From an uncultured Paracoccaceae bacterium (GTDB lineage Bacteria; Pseudomonadota; Alphaproteobacteria; Rhodobacterales; Rhodobacteraceae), in the NCBI GenBank assembly GCA_934500835.1, contig CAKSTR010000003.1, positions 62,001 through 126,000 of the forward strand: a stretch of 64,000 nucleotides of DNA, written 5' to 3'. The notes beneath the pieces are model-generated. The model was not told the origin of the DNA and ran no database searches. It was given only the letters and a program-made list of their open reading frames with translations. The number at the start of each line of letters is the position of its first letter. Positions within the stretch are counted from its first letter, which is position 1. Both the position numbers and the translations under genes were made by a program. Positions 1 to 8,211 of this stretch are shown here, piece by piece.

Positions 1-950
1 ATGCCGCCGCCGACCTCGTAGTCGTCGGTCGTGACCAGCCGGCCGTTCTCGATCAGCGCCGCCTTGGCCGTGGTGCCACCCATGTCGAAAGAGATCGCAT
101 CGCCTTCGCCCGCCCGCCCCATGACCTTGCTGGCGCCAAGCGCGCCGGCCGCCGGACCGCATTCGACGATCTGCGCCGGGCGTTCCATCACCGTGCGGGC
201 ATCAAGGATACCGCCCGCCGAATGCATCATGAAAAATTGCCGTGGCAGCCCGGCCGCGTGCAGACGTTCCGCCAGCGCGTTCAGGTAGCCGCGCACCGGC
301 GGCCCGATGTAGGAGTTGATCGCGGTGGTCGAAGTGCGCTCGTATTCGCGGATTTCCGGCAAAATATCCACCGAAAGCGAGACGAACATGCCTGGAAACC
401 GCTGCCGGATGATCTCGCCGATCCGCTGCTCGTGCACCGGGTTGGCATATGAGTGCAGCAGGCAGACCGCGATGGCCTCGACCCCTTCGGCGGCCACGGC
501 ATCCAGCGCGCGGTGGACGGTGGTCTCGTCCAGCGGCGTCAGGACGTTGCCGCGATGATCCATCCGCTCCTCGACCTCGAAGCGCCAGCGCCGGGGCACC
601 AGCGCAGGCGGCTTGCGGTACAGCGGGTCATAAAGCCGCGGCACCCGGACGCGCCGCATCTCGAGGATGTCGCGGAAGCCGGCGGTGGTCAGCAGCGCGG
701 TCTTGGCGCCCTTGCCCTCCAGTATGGTGTTGGTCGCCACGGTCGAGGCGTGCAGGACCTCCCCCACCTCATCGGCCGACAGCCCTTCGACCTCCAGCAA
801 CTCGACGATGCCCCGCACCACGCCCCGGCTGTAGTCGTCGGGCGTGGACGAGACCTTGCGGGTTGCGATGCTCTTGTCGCCGCGGATCATGGCGACATCG
901 GTGAAGGTTCCGCCGACATCGGCAGCGATCCGCAGGGTTGGTGCGGTCAT
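1..950 (-). CDS. Hydantoinase/oxoprolinase subunit A, second copy (C-terminus beyond window)
   Basis: N-terminal ~316 residues of a HyuA/5-oxoprolinase A-type ATP-dependent amidohydrolase; the rest lies before base 1. The N-terminus carries the ASKHA-like nucleotide motif DVGGTFTD (about residues 11-18), and a second glycine-rich motif FDMGGTTAK is visible near the break, both usual for the family. The ATG at 950 overlaps the stop of the upstream TRAP permease gene (ATGA, 947-950), so it is the last visible gene of the hydantoinase-TRAP operon. It is a diverged paralogue of the hyuA at 5496-7589. These enzymes hydrolyse cyclic amide rings such as hydantoins or 5-oxoproline; the actual substrate cannot be read from sequence. 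Confidence 0.9.
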   Translation of the reverse strand, partial: MTAPTLRIAADVGGTFTDVAMIRGDKSIATRKVSSTPDDYSRGVVRGIVELLEVEGLSADEVGEVLHASTVATNTILEGKGAKTALLTTAGFRDILEMRRVRVPRLYDPLYRKPPALVPRRWRFEVEERMDHRGNVLTPLDETTVHRALDAVAAEGVEAIAVCLLHSYANPVHEQRIGEIIRQRFPGMFVSLSVDILPEIREYERTSTTAINSYIGPPVRGYLNALAERLHAAGLPRQFFMMHSAGGILDARTVMERPAQIVECGPAAGALGASKVMGRAGEGDAISFDMGGTTAKAALIENGRLVTTDDYEVGGG

Positions 951-2251
951 GGTCCGGCCTCCGAGCCAAGGATGAGATCAGGGAGCCACAGCACCACCTG
1001 CGGGAAGAAGGCGATGGCGAACAGCACCCCGATCAGGGGGATCATGAAGGGCATGACCGACTTGCAGACCTCCTCGAAGGAGATGCGCGCAATCTTGGTC
1101 ACGATGAACAGCGCCACCCCGACAGGGGGCGAGACGATGCCGATCAGAAGGCCGTAGACCAGCACCATGCCGAAATGCACCCGGTCTATGCCGAAATGGT
1201 CGACCAGCGGCAGCATGATCGGCGTCAGCACGACCTGCGCGGGGATGTTCTCAAGCACCGTGCCGATCACCAGGAAGAACACGACGGCGATCAGCATGAA
1301 CAGGTACTTGTTGTCGGTCAGGTCCAGCACCGCCGCGGCCAGGGTCTGCGGCACCCGGTCATAGGTCAGCACCCAGCTCATCGCCGTGGAGACGCCGATG
1401 ATCATCAGGACCGAGCCGAACAGGATGACGGTATCGCCGACCGCATGACGGATGCGCGCGAAGGACAGGCTGCGGTAGGCCACGCCCAGGACCAGTGTGT
1501 AGAGACAGGCGATGACCCCGGCCTCCATCGGAGTGGCCAGTCCGGTGATGATCGAGCCGATGATGATCAGCGGCGCCAGCAGCGCCCAGCCGGAACGCAT
1601 CACCATGCCGCCGATCTCGCGCGCGGGGGGGCGCGGGGTCTGCGGCACGTTGTAGCGCACGGCGACGAAGCGGTTGTAGACCATCAGCGACAGGATGATC
1701 AGCATGCCCGGGCCGATCCCCGCCAGGAACATCCGCTCGACCGAGACCGAGGCGGAGAAGGCGTAGATCAACAGTGGCACCGACGGCCACATGGTCGGCC
1801 CGATCACCGAGCTTGCCACCGTCAGCGCCGAGGCGAAGGAGGCGGGATAGCCGCGCTTCTTCATCTGGGCGATGACGAGGTTGCCGATCCCTGCGACATC
1901 GGCCACGGCCGATCCGGTGATGCCGCCGAAGAACAGCGAGCAGACCACGTTCACCTGCGCCAGACCGGCCCGCATGTGACCGACGAAGGCATTGGCCAGC
2001 GCGAAAATCCTCTCGGTCAGCCCGATCGCGGTCATGAAATGGCCGGCGAGGATGAAGAACGGCACCGCCAGCAGCGCAGGGCTGTTGATGCCTTCCAGCA
2101 TCTGCAGCGGAAAGACGTAAAGCTTGGACAGGCTGGTGGCGAACCCCAGCTGCACCATGCCCGCCAGCGTGCCGACCGCCATGGCGACGACGACCGGCAC
2201 CCGGAGCAGCATCAGCAGGATGAAGATGCCGAAGATGGTGAGGGCTACCAT
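947..2251 (-). CDS. dctM: TRAP transporter large permease subunit (DctM family)
   Basis: 434-residue very hydrophobic protein, the usual size for the DctM subunit, with about a dozen membrane segments. It starts with a membrane segment followed by the loop LLRVPVVVAMAVG, typical of DctM, and contains the conserved FFGGITGSAVADVAGIG stretch. DctM is the ion-coupled channel of tripartite ATP-independent periplasmic importers. It overlaps dctQ by 7 bp upstream and the second hyuA by 4 bp downstream, so the genes are translationally coupled. The operon context suggests uptake of the ring-containing substrate of the Hyu enzymes. Confidence 0.95.
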   Translation of the reverse strand: MVALTIFGIFILLMLLRVPVVVAMAVGTLAGMVQLGFATSLSKLYVFPLQMLEGINSPALLAVPFFILAGHFMTAIGLTERIFALANAFVGHMRAGLAQVNVVCSLFFGGITGSAVADVAGIGNLVIAQMKKRGYPASFASALTVASSVIGPTMWPSVPLLIYAFSASVSVERMFLAGIGPGMLIILSLMVYNRFVAVRYNVPQTPRPPAREIGGMVMRSGWALLAPLIIIGSIITGLATPMEAGVIACLYTLVLGVAYRSLSFARIRHAVGDTVILFGSVLMIIGVSTAMSWVLTYDRVPQTLAAAVLDLTDNKYLFMLIAVVFFLVIGTVLENIPAQVVLTPIMLPLVDHFGIDRVHFGMVLVYGLLIGIVSPPVGVALFIVTKIARISFEEVCKSVMPFMIPLIGVLFAIAFFPQVVLWLPDLILGSEAGP

Positions 2252-2814
2252 AGCAGGGCCTCATCATCTTCGGGGGGCGCAATGGAGGCGTGGCCCATGA
2301 GGATGCTGGCGATCTCGGACAAAAAATGCAGGACCAGAAGCGCCGAGGACACCAGCAGCGGAACCGAAAGCGCATAGCGTTGCAGGCCGACCAGTTCCAT
2401 CACGCCGACCTGACGGGCCAGGATCTGCGGGGTTTCCAGCGTGATCAGGCCGACGACGACCAGCCCGCAGAGATGGGCCAGGATCGTCGCCGCCTTCTGC
2501 CAGACCGGCGCCAGCCGCTCGACCAGAAAGCTCATGCTGATGTCGACGTTGCGGCGATACATCACATAAAAGGCAAGGAAGACGGCCCAGACCATCAGCG
2601 TGGCGGTCCAGGGCCAGACCCAGAGGAGCGACGGCCCCCCAAGGTTGCGGCTGCCGACATTGAGGATGTTGATCAGCAGCATGACGCCGACCAGAACCTC
2701 GGCGCAGGTCTGGAAGATCGTGGCCGCGGCATCCAGCACACGGTCCAGCAGGCGCAGGATGTAGGGCTTGGGAGGGGGCGATCCCCTCCCCTGCACATCA
2801 TTGGTTCTGTCCAT
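2245..2814 (-). CDS. dctQ: TRAP transporter small permease subunit (DctQ family)
   Basis: 189-residue membrane protein with four hydrophobic segments (about residues 38-58, 68-88, 110-130 and 148-170) between short charged loops, as in DctQ. DctQ pairs with DctM in the inner membrane of a TRAP importer. The N-terminus is a short polar Pro-rich tail. The gene follows dctP by 26 bp and overlaps dctM by 7 bp. Sequence conservation is low in this family, so the call rests on topology plus its place between dctP and dctM. Confidence 0.9.
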   Translation of the reverse strand: MDRTNDVQGRGSPPPKPYILRLLDRVLDAAATIFQTCAEVLVGVMLLINILNVGSRNLGGPSLLWVWPWTATLMVWAVFLAFYVMYRRNVDISMSFLVERLAPVWQKAATILAHLCGLVVVGLITLETPQILARQVGVMELVGLQRYALSVPLLVSSALLVLHFLSEIASILMGHASIAPPEDDEALLW

Positions 2815-2840
2815 CGGGCTTTTCCTGGCTGTTCGTGCGC

Positions 2841-3842
2841 TTACTGGGCCGAGGCGGCGCGGGCCGCCTCCAGCAGGCCCTCCGGCAGTGCGCCGGCGGC
2901 TTGCTGCTGGTCATACCAGCCGGCCATGTGGTCAACGACGCCCTGTATGTCGAAGTCGACGAAGGTCACGCCCCGGCCTTCGAGATTGGCCTGCATCTTG
3001 TCGGTCACCTCGGTCATGATCTGCGCACTGTAGGCACCGGCATCGGCATGGGCCTGCAGCAGGATTTGCTGGTATTCCTCGGACAAGCCGTCGAAGGCCT
3101 CGGCGTTCATGGCGAAGACGATGCCCTGCCAGTATTCGTTGGTGCGCGAGATATAGGGCGCGACCTCGTAGTGCCGCATGCTCTCCACCAGCGCGGCGGG
3201 GCTGGTGGTGGCGGTGGCGATGCCGCTCTTGAGACCCTCGTATGTCTCGGTCCAGGCCAGCATCCGCAGGTCCGCGCCGAGATAGGTCCAGACGTCAATG
3301 GCCAGCTGGTCGGGATACATCCGCAGCCGAATCTTGCCGATGTCCTCAAGCCCGGCGACGGGGGTGGATGAGACCAGCACCCGGTAAGGCCCGCGGATCA
3401 CCGCGGTCGGGTCGCCCAGCGGGCGGATGCCGGCGGTGGCCTCGACTTCGGCGAACCAGCCCTTCACCAGGTCGCTGTGCATGAAGGTCTGCCACTTCTC
3501 GCGGTCGGGGAACATGAAGGGCATGGAGATCCAGCGGATGTCCGGCACCCATTTCTGCAGGAAGAAGGCATCCTCGGCGTAAAGGTTCACCGTGCCCAGT
3601 TCCAGCTGCTCAAGGATCGCCGCCTCGGTGCCCAGCTGCTCGGATGGAAAGACCTGGACGACGAAATCGCCTCCCGAAAGCTCTTCCACCCGGTCGGCGA
3701 AATACTGGAACACCAGCCCCTCGGGGCTGTCGGCGGGCATCTTGGTGGCGAAGCGCCAGGTCTCGGCCGAGACCGGCGCCGCCAGGACGCCAAGCGCCAG
3801 GGCGGCGAGAGCCGCGCGGATGCTTCCCGAAAAGTCTTTCAT
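2841..3842 (-). CDS. dctP: TRAP transporter solute-binding protein (DctP family)
   Basis: 333-residue periplasmic binding protein. The start was set at 3842 because a consensus AGGAGGT lies just upstream and the next residues form a signal peptide (MKDFSGSIRAALAALALGVL, cleaved after PVSA). The mature part begins ETWRFATKMPADSPEG, typical of DctP proteins that bind organic anions, and a conserved Arg in RLRMYPDQLA probably contacts a ligand carboxylate (family knowledge). The frame stays open 43 codons upstream but without a ribosome-binding site. It lies between hyuB and dctQ, so the ligand is probably the substrate of the encoded amidohydrolases. Confidence 0.93.
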   Translation of the reverse strand: MKDFSGSIRAALAALALGVLAAPVSAETWRFATKMPADSPEGLVFQYFADRVEELSGGDFVVQVFPSEQLGTEAAILEQLELGTVNLYAEDAFFLQKWVPDIRWISMPFMFPDREKWQTFMHSDLVKGWFAEVEATAGIRPLGDPTAVIRGPYRVLVSSTPVAGLEDIGKIRLRMYPDQLAIDVWTYLGADLRMLAWTETYEGLKSGIATATTSPAALVESMRHYEVAPYISRTNEYWQGIVFAMNAEAFDGLSEEYQQILLQAHADAGAYSAQIMTEVTDKMQANLEGRGVTFVDFDIQGVVDHMAGWYDQQQAAGALPEGLLEAARAASAQ

Positions 3843-3909
3843 TCTTACCTCCTGTTGAGATTGGTCTTGCCGGAGGGCCGTTTTCGGCTTCTCTCCGTTC
3901 ATCGGCGGG

Positions 3910-5499
3910 TCAGGCCTGCGCCTTTCCCCATCCTCCGCCGCCCGGCGTTTCCACCACGACGACTTCGTCATGCTTCAGCGTGATCGACCCTTTCGAGGGC
4001 AACTCGCGCCGCGTGCCTTCGGCATCCAGCATCCAGTTCAGCCCCTTGGCCCCGTTTTCGCCGCCATGCAGCCCGTAGGGCGCGAAGCGGCGGCGGTCGG
4101 ATTGCAGCGAAACCCGGGCCTCGTGACCGACCACGCGGATGGCGCGGACCACGCCCTCGCCCCCCGGATTCTTGCCGGCGCCGGACGATCCGTCACGCAG
4201 CTCGTAGCGCTCGACCCGCAGCGGGTAGGTGATTTCCAGCGCCTCGATCGGGGTGTTCAGCGTGTTTGACATGTTGGCGTGGACCGCGCTCATCCCCGGG
4301 CCGTAGGGTCGGCCGCCCTGGCCGCCGCCGATGGTCTCGATATAGGTATAGGGCTTGCCCGAGCGCGGGTCGCGGCCGCCCACCCCGATCAGATTCATCG
4401 TGCCCTGGCTGGCGGCGGCGATGCGGTGCGGCGCGATCTGGGCGAAGGCCCGCAGCACCGTGTCGGCAACCCGCTGCGTGGTCTCGGTATTGCCCGAACA
4501 CACCGCTGCGGGGTGCTGGGCGTCCAGGAACGATCCCTTGGGGATCTTCACCTTCACCGGCCGCAGCACGCCTGCGTTCGGCGGCATGGTGGCGTCGGTC
4601 AGGATCTTGATGGCATAGAAGATCGAGGAATAGGTCATCGGCGCCACGGCATTGACGTTGCCCTTGCGCTGCGGCGACGATCCCTCGAAGTCGAAAACCA
4701 GTTCGTCGGGCGAGACATCGACCCGCAGCTTGATCACCACCGGATCGTCGCTGCTGCCGTCGTCGTCCAGGCAATCCTCGGTGGTCCAGCTGCCCACCGG
4801 CAGTTCGGACAGCCGCTTGCGCATACGCCGCTCGGTATAGTCCAGCACCTCGGCCAGCCCGTCCTCCAGCACCTCGGCACCGAACCGTTCGGCCAGTTCC
4901 TCCAGCCGCCGGATGCCGATGCGCAGCGCGGCAAGCTGGGCGTTGATGTCGCCGCGGCGTTCGTCCGGGGTGCGGACATTGGCCAGGATCAGCGCCAGGA
5001 TATCCTCCTGCTCCTCCCCGCGGCGGTAAAGCCGAAGCGGCGGAATGATGATGCCCTCCTGGAAGATCTCGGTCGATCGGCCGGGCATCGACCCCGGCTC
5101 CATCCCGCCGACGTCAGAGTGGTGGGCGCGGTTGGCGACATAGGCGATGCAGCGCCCGCCGATGTAGACCGGGGCGATCAGCAGGATATCGGGCAGGTGG
5201 GCACCGGCGACGAAGGGGTCGTTGACGATGGCGACATCGCCTTCTTCCAGCTGCGTCATCCGGTCCAGCACCGGCCGCACCGCCCGCAGCATCGATCCGA
5301 GGTGCACCGGCACATGTTCGGCCTGCGCCACGAGTTGGCCCTGGGCGTCGAAGATCGCGCAGGAGGCGTCCATCCGTTCCTTGATGTTGGGCGAGAACGA
5401 GGTGAACTGCAGCACCACGCCCATCTCTTGCGCCGTCGCCTCCAGCGCGTTGCGCAGGACTTCAAGGCGGATCGGGTCGAAATTCCTTGCGCCGCTCAT
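3910..5499 (-). CDS. hyuB: Hydantoinase/oxoprolinase subunit B
   Basis: 529-residue protein of the HyuB/oxoprolinase B family at full length. It starts with the family hallmark FDPIRLEVLRNALEATAQEM and has IVNDPFVAGAHLPDI, a GGQGGRPYGPGMSAVHANMSNT-region and a Gly-rich C-terminus (ETPGGGGWG). HyuB is the partner that, together with HyuA, performs ATP-dependent ring opening of hydantoin-like or oxoproline-like compounds in the cytoplasm. Its ATG overlaps the hyuA stop by 4 bp (5496-5499). A 67-bp gap separates it from dctP, which has its own strong ribosome-binding site. The substrate is not predictable. Confidence 0.93.
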   Translation of the reverse strand: MSGARNFDPIRLEVLRNALEATAQEMGVVLQFTSFSPNIKERMDASCAIFDAQGQLVAQAEHVPVHLGSMLRAVRPVLDRMTQLEEGDVAIVNDPFVAGAHLPDILLIAPVYIGGRCIAYVANRAHHSDVGGMEPGSMPGRSTEIFQEGIIIPPLRLYRRGEEQEDILALILANVRTPDERRGDINAQLAALRIGIRRLEELAERFGAEVLEDGLAEVLDYTERRMRKRLSELPVGSWTTEDCLDDDGSSDDPVVIKLRVDVSPDELVFDFEGSSPQRKGNVNAVAPMTYSSIFYAIKILTDATMPPNAGVLRPVKVKIPKGSFLDAQHPAAVCSGNTETTQRVADTVLRAFAQIAPHRIAAASQGTMNLIGVGGRDPRSGKPYTYIETIGGGQGGRPYGPGMSAVHANMSNTLNTPIEALEITYPLRVERYELRDGSSGAGKNPGGEGVVRAIRVVGHEARVSLQSDRRRFAPYGLHGGENGAKGLNWMLDAEGTRRELPSKGSITLKHDEVVVVETPGGGGWGKAQA

Positions 5500-7589
5500 T
5501 GCGCGACCTCCACGATGAGATTGCCCGAGGCATGGGCGGTCAGCCGGTCGCCGGGGTAAAGGATGGTGGTGGACGAGACTTCCTCGATCACCGCCGGGCC
5601 CTGGATCACGTCACCCGCGCGCAGCGCCTCGCGCCGGTAGACCGCGGTCTTGTGGTGGCGGCCGTGTTCGGACGGGTCCAGCGGCTCGAAATAGATGTCC
5701 CGCTCGCCTACCCGCGCCTCGGGGGCGGGGGTGCCGTCGCCTGCGGGCAGTTGCGGCAGATGCGGCGTGTCGATGCGGCCGATGCCGGTGGCGCCGATGC
5801 CGACCACCTCGATCGGGGCCTTGCGGTCGGCATGGCCGAAGCGGGCCTGGTGCATCCGGTGGAAGGCCTCGGGCAGTTTTGCCCAGTAGTCGGGATCGGC
5901 CAGGTCCACCGGGACCGCCAGTTCATAGCTTTGGCCGATGTAGCGCATGTCGATCCGCACCTCGACCGAACGTTTGTCTTTCGGCACCCCGTCGTGCGCC
6001 AGATGCTCGTCCGCCCGCGCCACCATCGCCCCGATCAGCCCGGCCGCGCCCTCGGCGCTGAGGTTGGCGTAGGGCAGGATATGGGTTTCGACGAAATCGT
6101 GCCGCAGGTCCGAGATCAGTTGCCCAAGCGCGCAAAGGATGCCGGGCGTGGGGGGCACCAGCACCCGCGTCATCCGCAGTTCGCGCGCCACCGGGCTGCC
6201 GTGCATCGGCCCCGCGCCGCCGAAGGGGACAAGGGCAAAGTCTCGCGGGTCGTAGCCGCGCTCGACCGAGACCACGCGGATGCCGCGCACGATGTTGGCA
6301 TGCGCCACCCGCAGGATGCCCGCCGCCGCCTCGTCCAGGCTCAGCCCCAGCGGATCGGCGATCTTCTTCTTGATTGCCGCGCGGGCAGACGCCACGTCCA
6401 TCTGCAACTCACCGCCCAGTCGCGAGTTGCCGTCGAAGCGGCCAAGGACCAGATTGGCATCGGTGACCGTCGGTTCGGTGCCGCCGCGGCCATAGCAGAC
6501 CGGGCCGGGCACGGCCTCGGCGCTCATGGGGCCGACGCGCAGCGCGCCGCCCTCGTCGATCCAGGCGATGGAGCCGCCGCCAGCGCCGATGGCGTTGATG
6601 TCGATCACCGGCAGCCGGATCGGCACCGTCGCCAGCCGGGCGCTGCGGGTCACTTCCGGGCGGCCCTTGCGGATCAGGCTGATGTCGGTCGAGGTGCCGC
6701 CGATGTCCATGGTGATGATGTCAGGCACGCCGGCCAGCGCCGCGACATGGGCGCTGGCCACCACGCCGCCGGCCGGGCCGGATAGCACGGTATGCACCGG
6801 CTTTGCCCGCGCGCTTTCCAGGCTCATCAGCCCGCCCGCGGCATCCATCACCATCACCGGCTTGTCGCCGCCCAGGCCCAGGCCCTTCTCCGCATCCTGA
6901 AGAAAACCAGCCAGCGACCGCAGGTAAGTGTTCATCACCGGCCGCAGATATGCATTCAGCACCGTGGTGCTGGCGCGTTCGTATTCGCGGAACTCGGCGT
7001 TGATATCGGTCGAGGCGCAGATGGCCGTATCGGGCAGCATCTCCTCAAGGATGTCGCGGGCACGGCGTTCGTGGCCCGGATTGGCATAGGAGTGCAGGAA
7101 CAGGATCGCCACCGCCTCGACCCCGGCCGCCGCCATTGCGCGACCAGCGGCACGCACGTCCTCTTCGGACAGGGGCGTGATCTCGGTCCCGTCGGCGCCG
7201 ATCCGGCCGGCGGCGGTGAAACACAACTCCTGCGGCACCAACTGCTCGGGTCGCACAACCTGAAGGTCGAACAGCGTCGGCCGGTTCTGGCGCCCGATCA
7301 GCAAGAGGTCGCGGAAGCCGGCATTGGTCAGGAAAGCGGTGCGGGCGCCCTTGCGCTGGATCACCGCATTGGTCGCGGTTGTCATGCCGTGCCCGACATA
7401 GACCACGTTCTGCCCGTCGCCGCCCTGCAGCCCCACCGCCTTGCGCAGCCCTTCGACCGTGCCCCGCGCCCGGTTCTCGGGCGTGGTCGACACTTTCGAA
7501 ACGGTGATGGCCCGCGAATCCTCATCATAGGCGATGCTGTCGGTGAAGGTTCCCCCAACGTCAGACGCGACACGGATCCGGGAGCTCAT
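5496..7589 (-). CDS. hyuA: Hydantoinase/oxoprolinase subunit A
   Basis: 697-residue full-length HyuA-type subunit. The N-terminus has the nucleotide motif DVGGTFTDSIAYDED, the central region has DIGGTSTDISLIRKG (second phosphate loop) and GAGGGSIAWIDEGG, and the C-terminus has FGGAGPMHG. With HyuB it should form an ATP-dependent cyclic-amide hydrolase. It is the first gene of the minus-strand operon hyuA-hyuB-dctP-dctQ-dctM-hyuA2. Upstream, 20-95 bp before the start codon, are two 18-bp palindromes that look like repressor sites. The second HyuA-type gene at 1-950 shares the same motifs, so the operon encodes two A subunits with one visible B subunit. Confidence 0.93.
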   Translation of the reverse strand: MSSRIRVASDVGGTFTDSIAYDEDSRAITVSKVSTTPENRARGTVEGLRKAVGLQGGDGQNVVYVGHGMTTATNAVIQRKGARTAFLTNAGFRDLLLIGRQNRPTLFDLQVVRPEQLVPQELCFTAAGRIGADGTEITPLSEEDVRAAGRAMAAAGVEAVAILFLHSYANPGHERRARDILEEMLPDTAICASTDINAEFREYERASTTVLNAYLRPVMNTYLRSLAGFLQDAEKGLGLGGDKPVMVMDAAGGLMSLESARAKPVHTVLSGPAGGVVASAHVAALAGVPDIITMDIGGTSTDISLIRKGRPEVTRSARLATVPIRLPVIDINAIGAGGGSIAWIDEGGALRVGPMSAEAVPGPVCYGRGGTEPTVTDANLVLGRFDGNSRLGGELQMDVASARAAIKKKIADPLGLSLDEAAAGILRVAHANIVRGIRVVSVERGYDPRDFALVPFGGAGPMHGSPVARELRMTRVLVPPTPGILCALGQLISDLRHDFVETHILPYANLSAEGAAGLIGAMVARADEHLAHDGVPKDKRSVEVRIDMRYIGQSYELAVPVDLADPDYWAKLPEAFHRMHQARFGHADRKAPIEVVGIGATGIGRIDTPHLPQLPAGDGTPAPEARVGERDIYFEPLDPSEHGRHHKTAVYRREALRAGDVIQGPAVIEEVSSTTILYPGDRLTAHASGNLIVEVAQ

Positions 7590-7610
7590 GGACTAGCCTC
7601 TTCCACAATT

Positions 7611-7628
7611 TGTAACGAATGCGTTACA
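7611..7628. promoter_or_regulatory. Palindromic operator 1 of hyu-TRAP operon
   Basis: Perfect inverted repeat TGTAACG-AATG-CGTTACA, 7-bp arms with a 4-bp centre, beginning 22 bp upstream of the hyuA ATG. Its arm sequence recurs in the site at 7665-7682, which argues for a dimeric regulator. The regulator is not encoded next to it in this window. Confidence 0.75.
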
Positions 7629-7664
7629 GATTAGGGCCGAGGAATCGAATCTGTAAAGATGATT

Positions 7665-7682
7665 CGTAACGGTTCCGTTACA
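7665..7682. promoter_or_regulatory. Palindromic operator 2 of hyu-TRAP operon
   Basis: CGTAACG-GTTC-CGTTACA, the same arms and 4-bp centre as operator 1 with one mismatch in the outermost pair. The two centres are 54 bp apart, about five helical turns, so bound dimers would lie on the same face of the DNA. Confidence 0.75.
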
Positions 7683-7827
7683 TTTGTCGCCGAGCGGCTC
7701 TGACGATGGGTTGGGGCCTTGGGGGCGGCCCGGTTGCTGACCTGGCTGCCGCCGGTGTCGGCATCGAAATCTGCCAAAGCGATGCGTGGGAAGCCCTCAC
7801 AGGATGGAGAGATCATCCCTGTCAGAA

Positions 7828-8079
7828 GCCATCGGGACTAATCTGGCAAAGCGCGCTTTCCAGTTGCCTGGGGCGCGCCAGAAGGGGGCGGCCGTGTTTT
7901 GCGAGACGCTGAGTCGGGAACAGTTGCCGGAGTTTGTCACAGCCCAAGGTGCGACCAAGAAGGGTTGCGCCACGGCGCAAGACCGGAGCCGCGAGTTTGA
8001 GAAGGCGGGAAACGAGTTCCGCTTGATCCCACCGATCTATGTAAACGTGTTCGAAAAGCGCCAGAAGAACGATGCAGCC
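7828..8079 (+). pseudogene. Remnant of an IS110-type (DEDD) transposase N-terminus
   Basis: One frame reads NLAKRAFQLPGARQKGAAVF, then LSREQLPEFV, CATAQDRSREF and RLIPPIYVNVFEKRQKNDAA. This matches the order of the N-terminal RuvC-like part of IS110 transposases (normally G-V-D-L-A-K-x-x-F-Q-L-H-G ... C-A-T-A-H-H-W-x-R-E ... R-L-I-P-P-x-Y-V-K-P-F-V-K-R-Q-K-N-D-A-A-D-A). It is dead: the first catalytic Asp is Asn, the segment that should hold the next acidic residue is replaced by TKKG, homology ends after KNDAA, and the C-terminal half is missing. It separates the hydantoinase operon from the flagellar genes and marks an old insertion or rearrangement point. Nothing else is recognised in 7683-8211. 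Confidence 0.75.
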
Positions 8080-8211
8080 TGCCGGATGGCTAGAGTCTCA
8101 CTCTCGTCAGAACGAAGCCTGCCATCGGTCTTTCCGGTACCGATTTTGCGGCGCCTTTTCGACGTCGTCCTGACGCCGGACAGCCGCTGGCGCCTGATCA
8201 ATCCCTATCCG

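Noticed and set aside
7631..7816. Minus-strand frame of 61 codons upstream of hyuA
   Set aside because: It runs over one of the two operator palindromes and into the IS remnant, has no ribosome-binding site and no known similarity.
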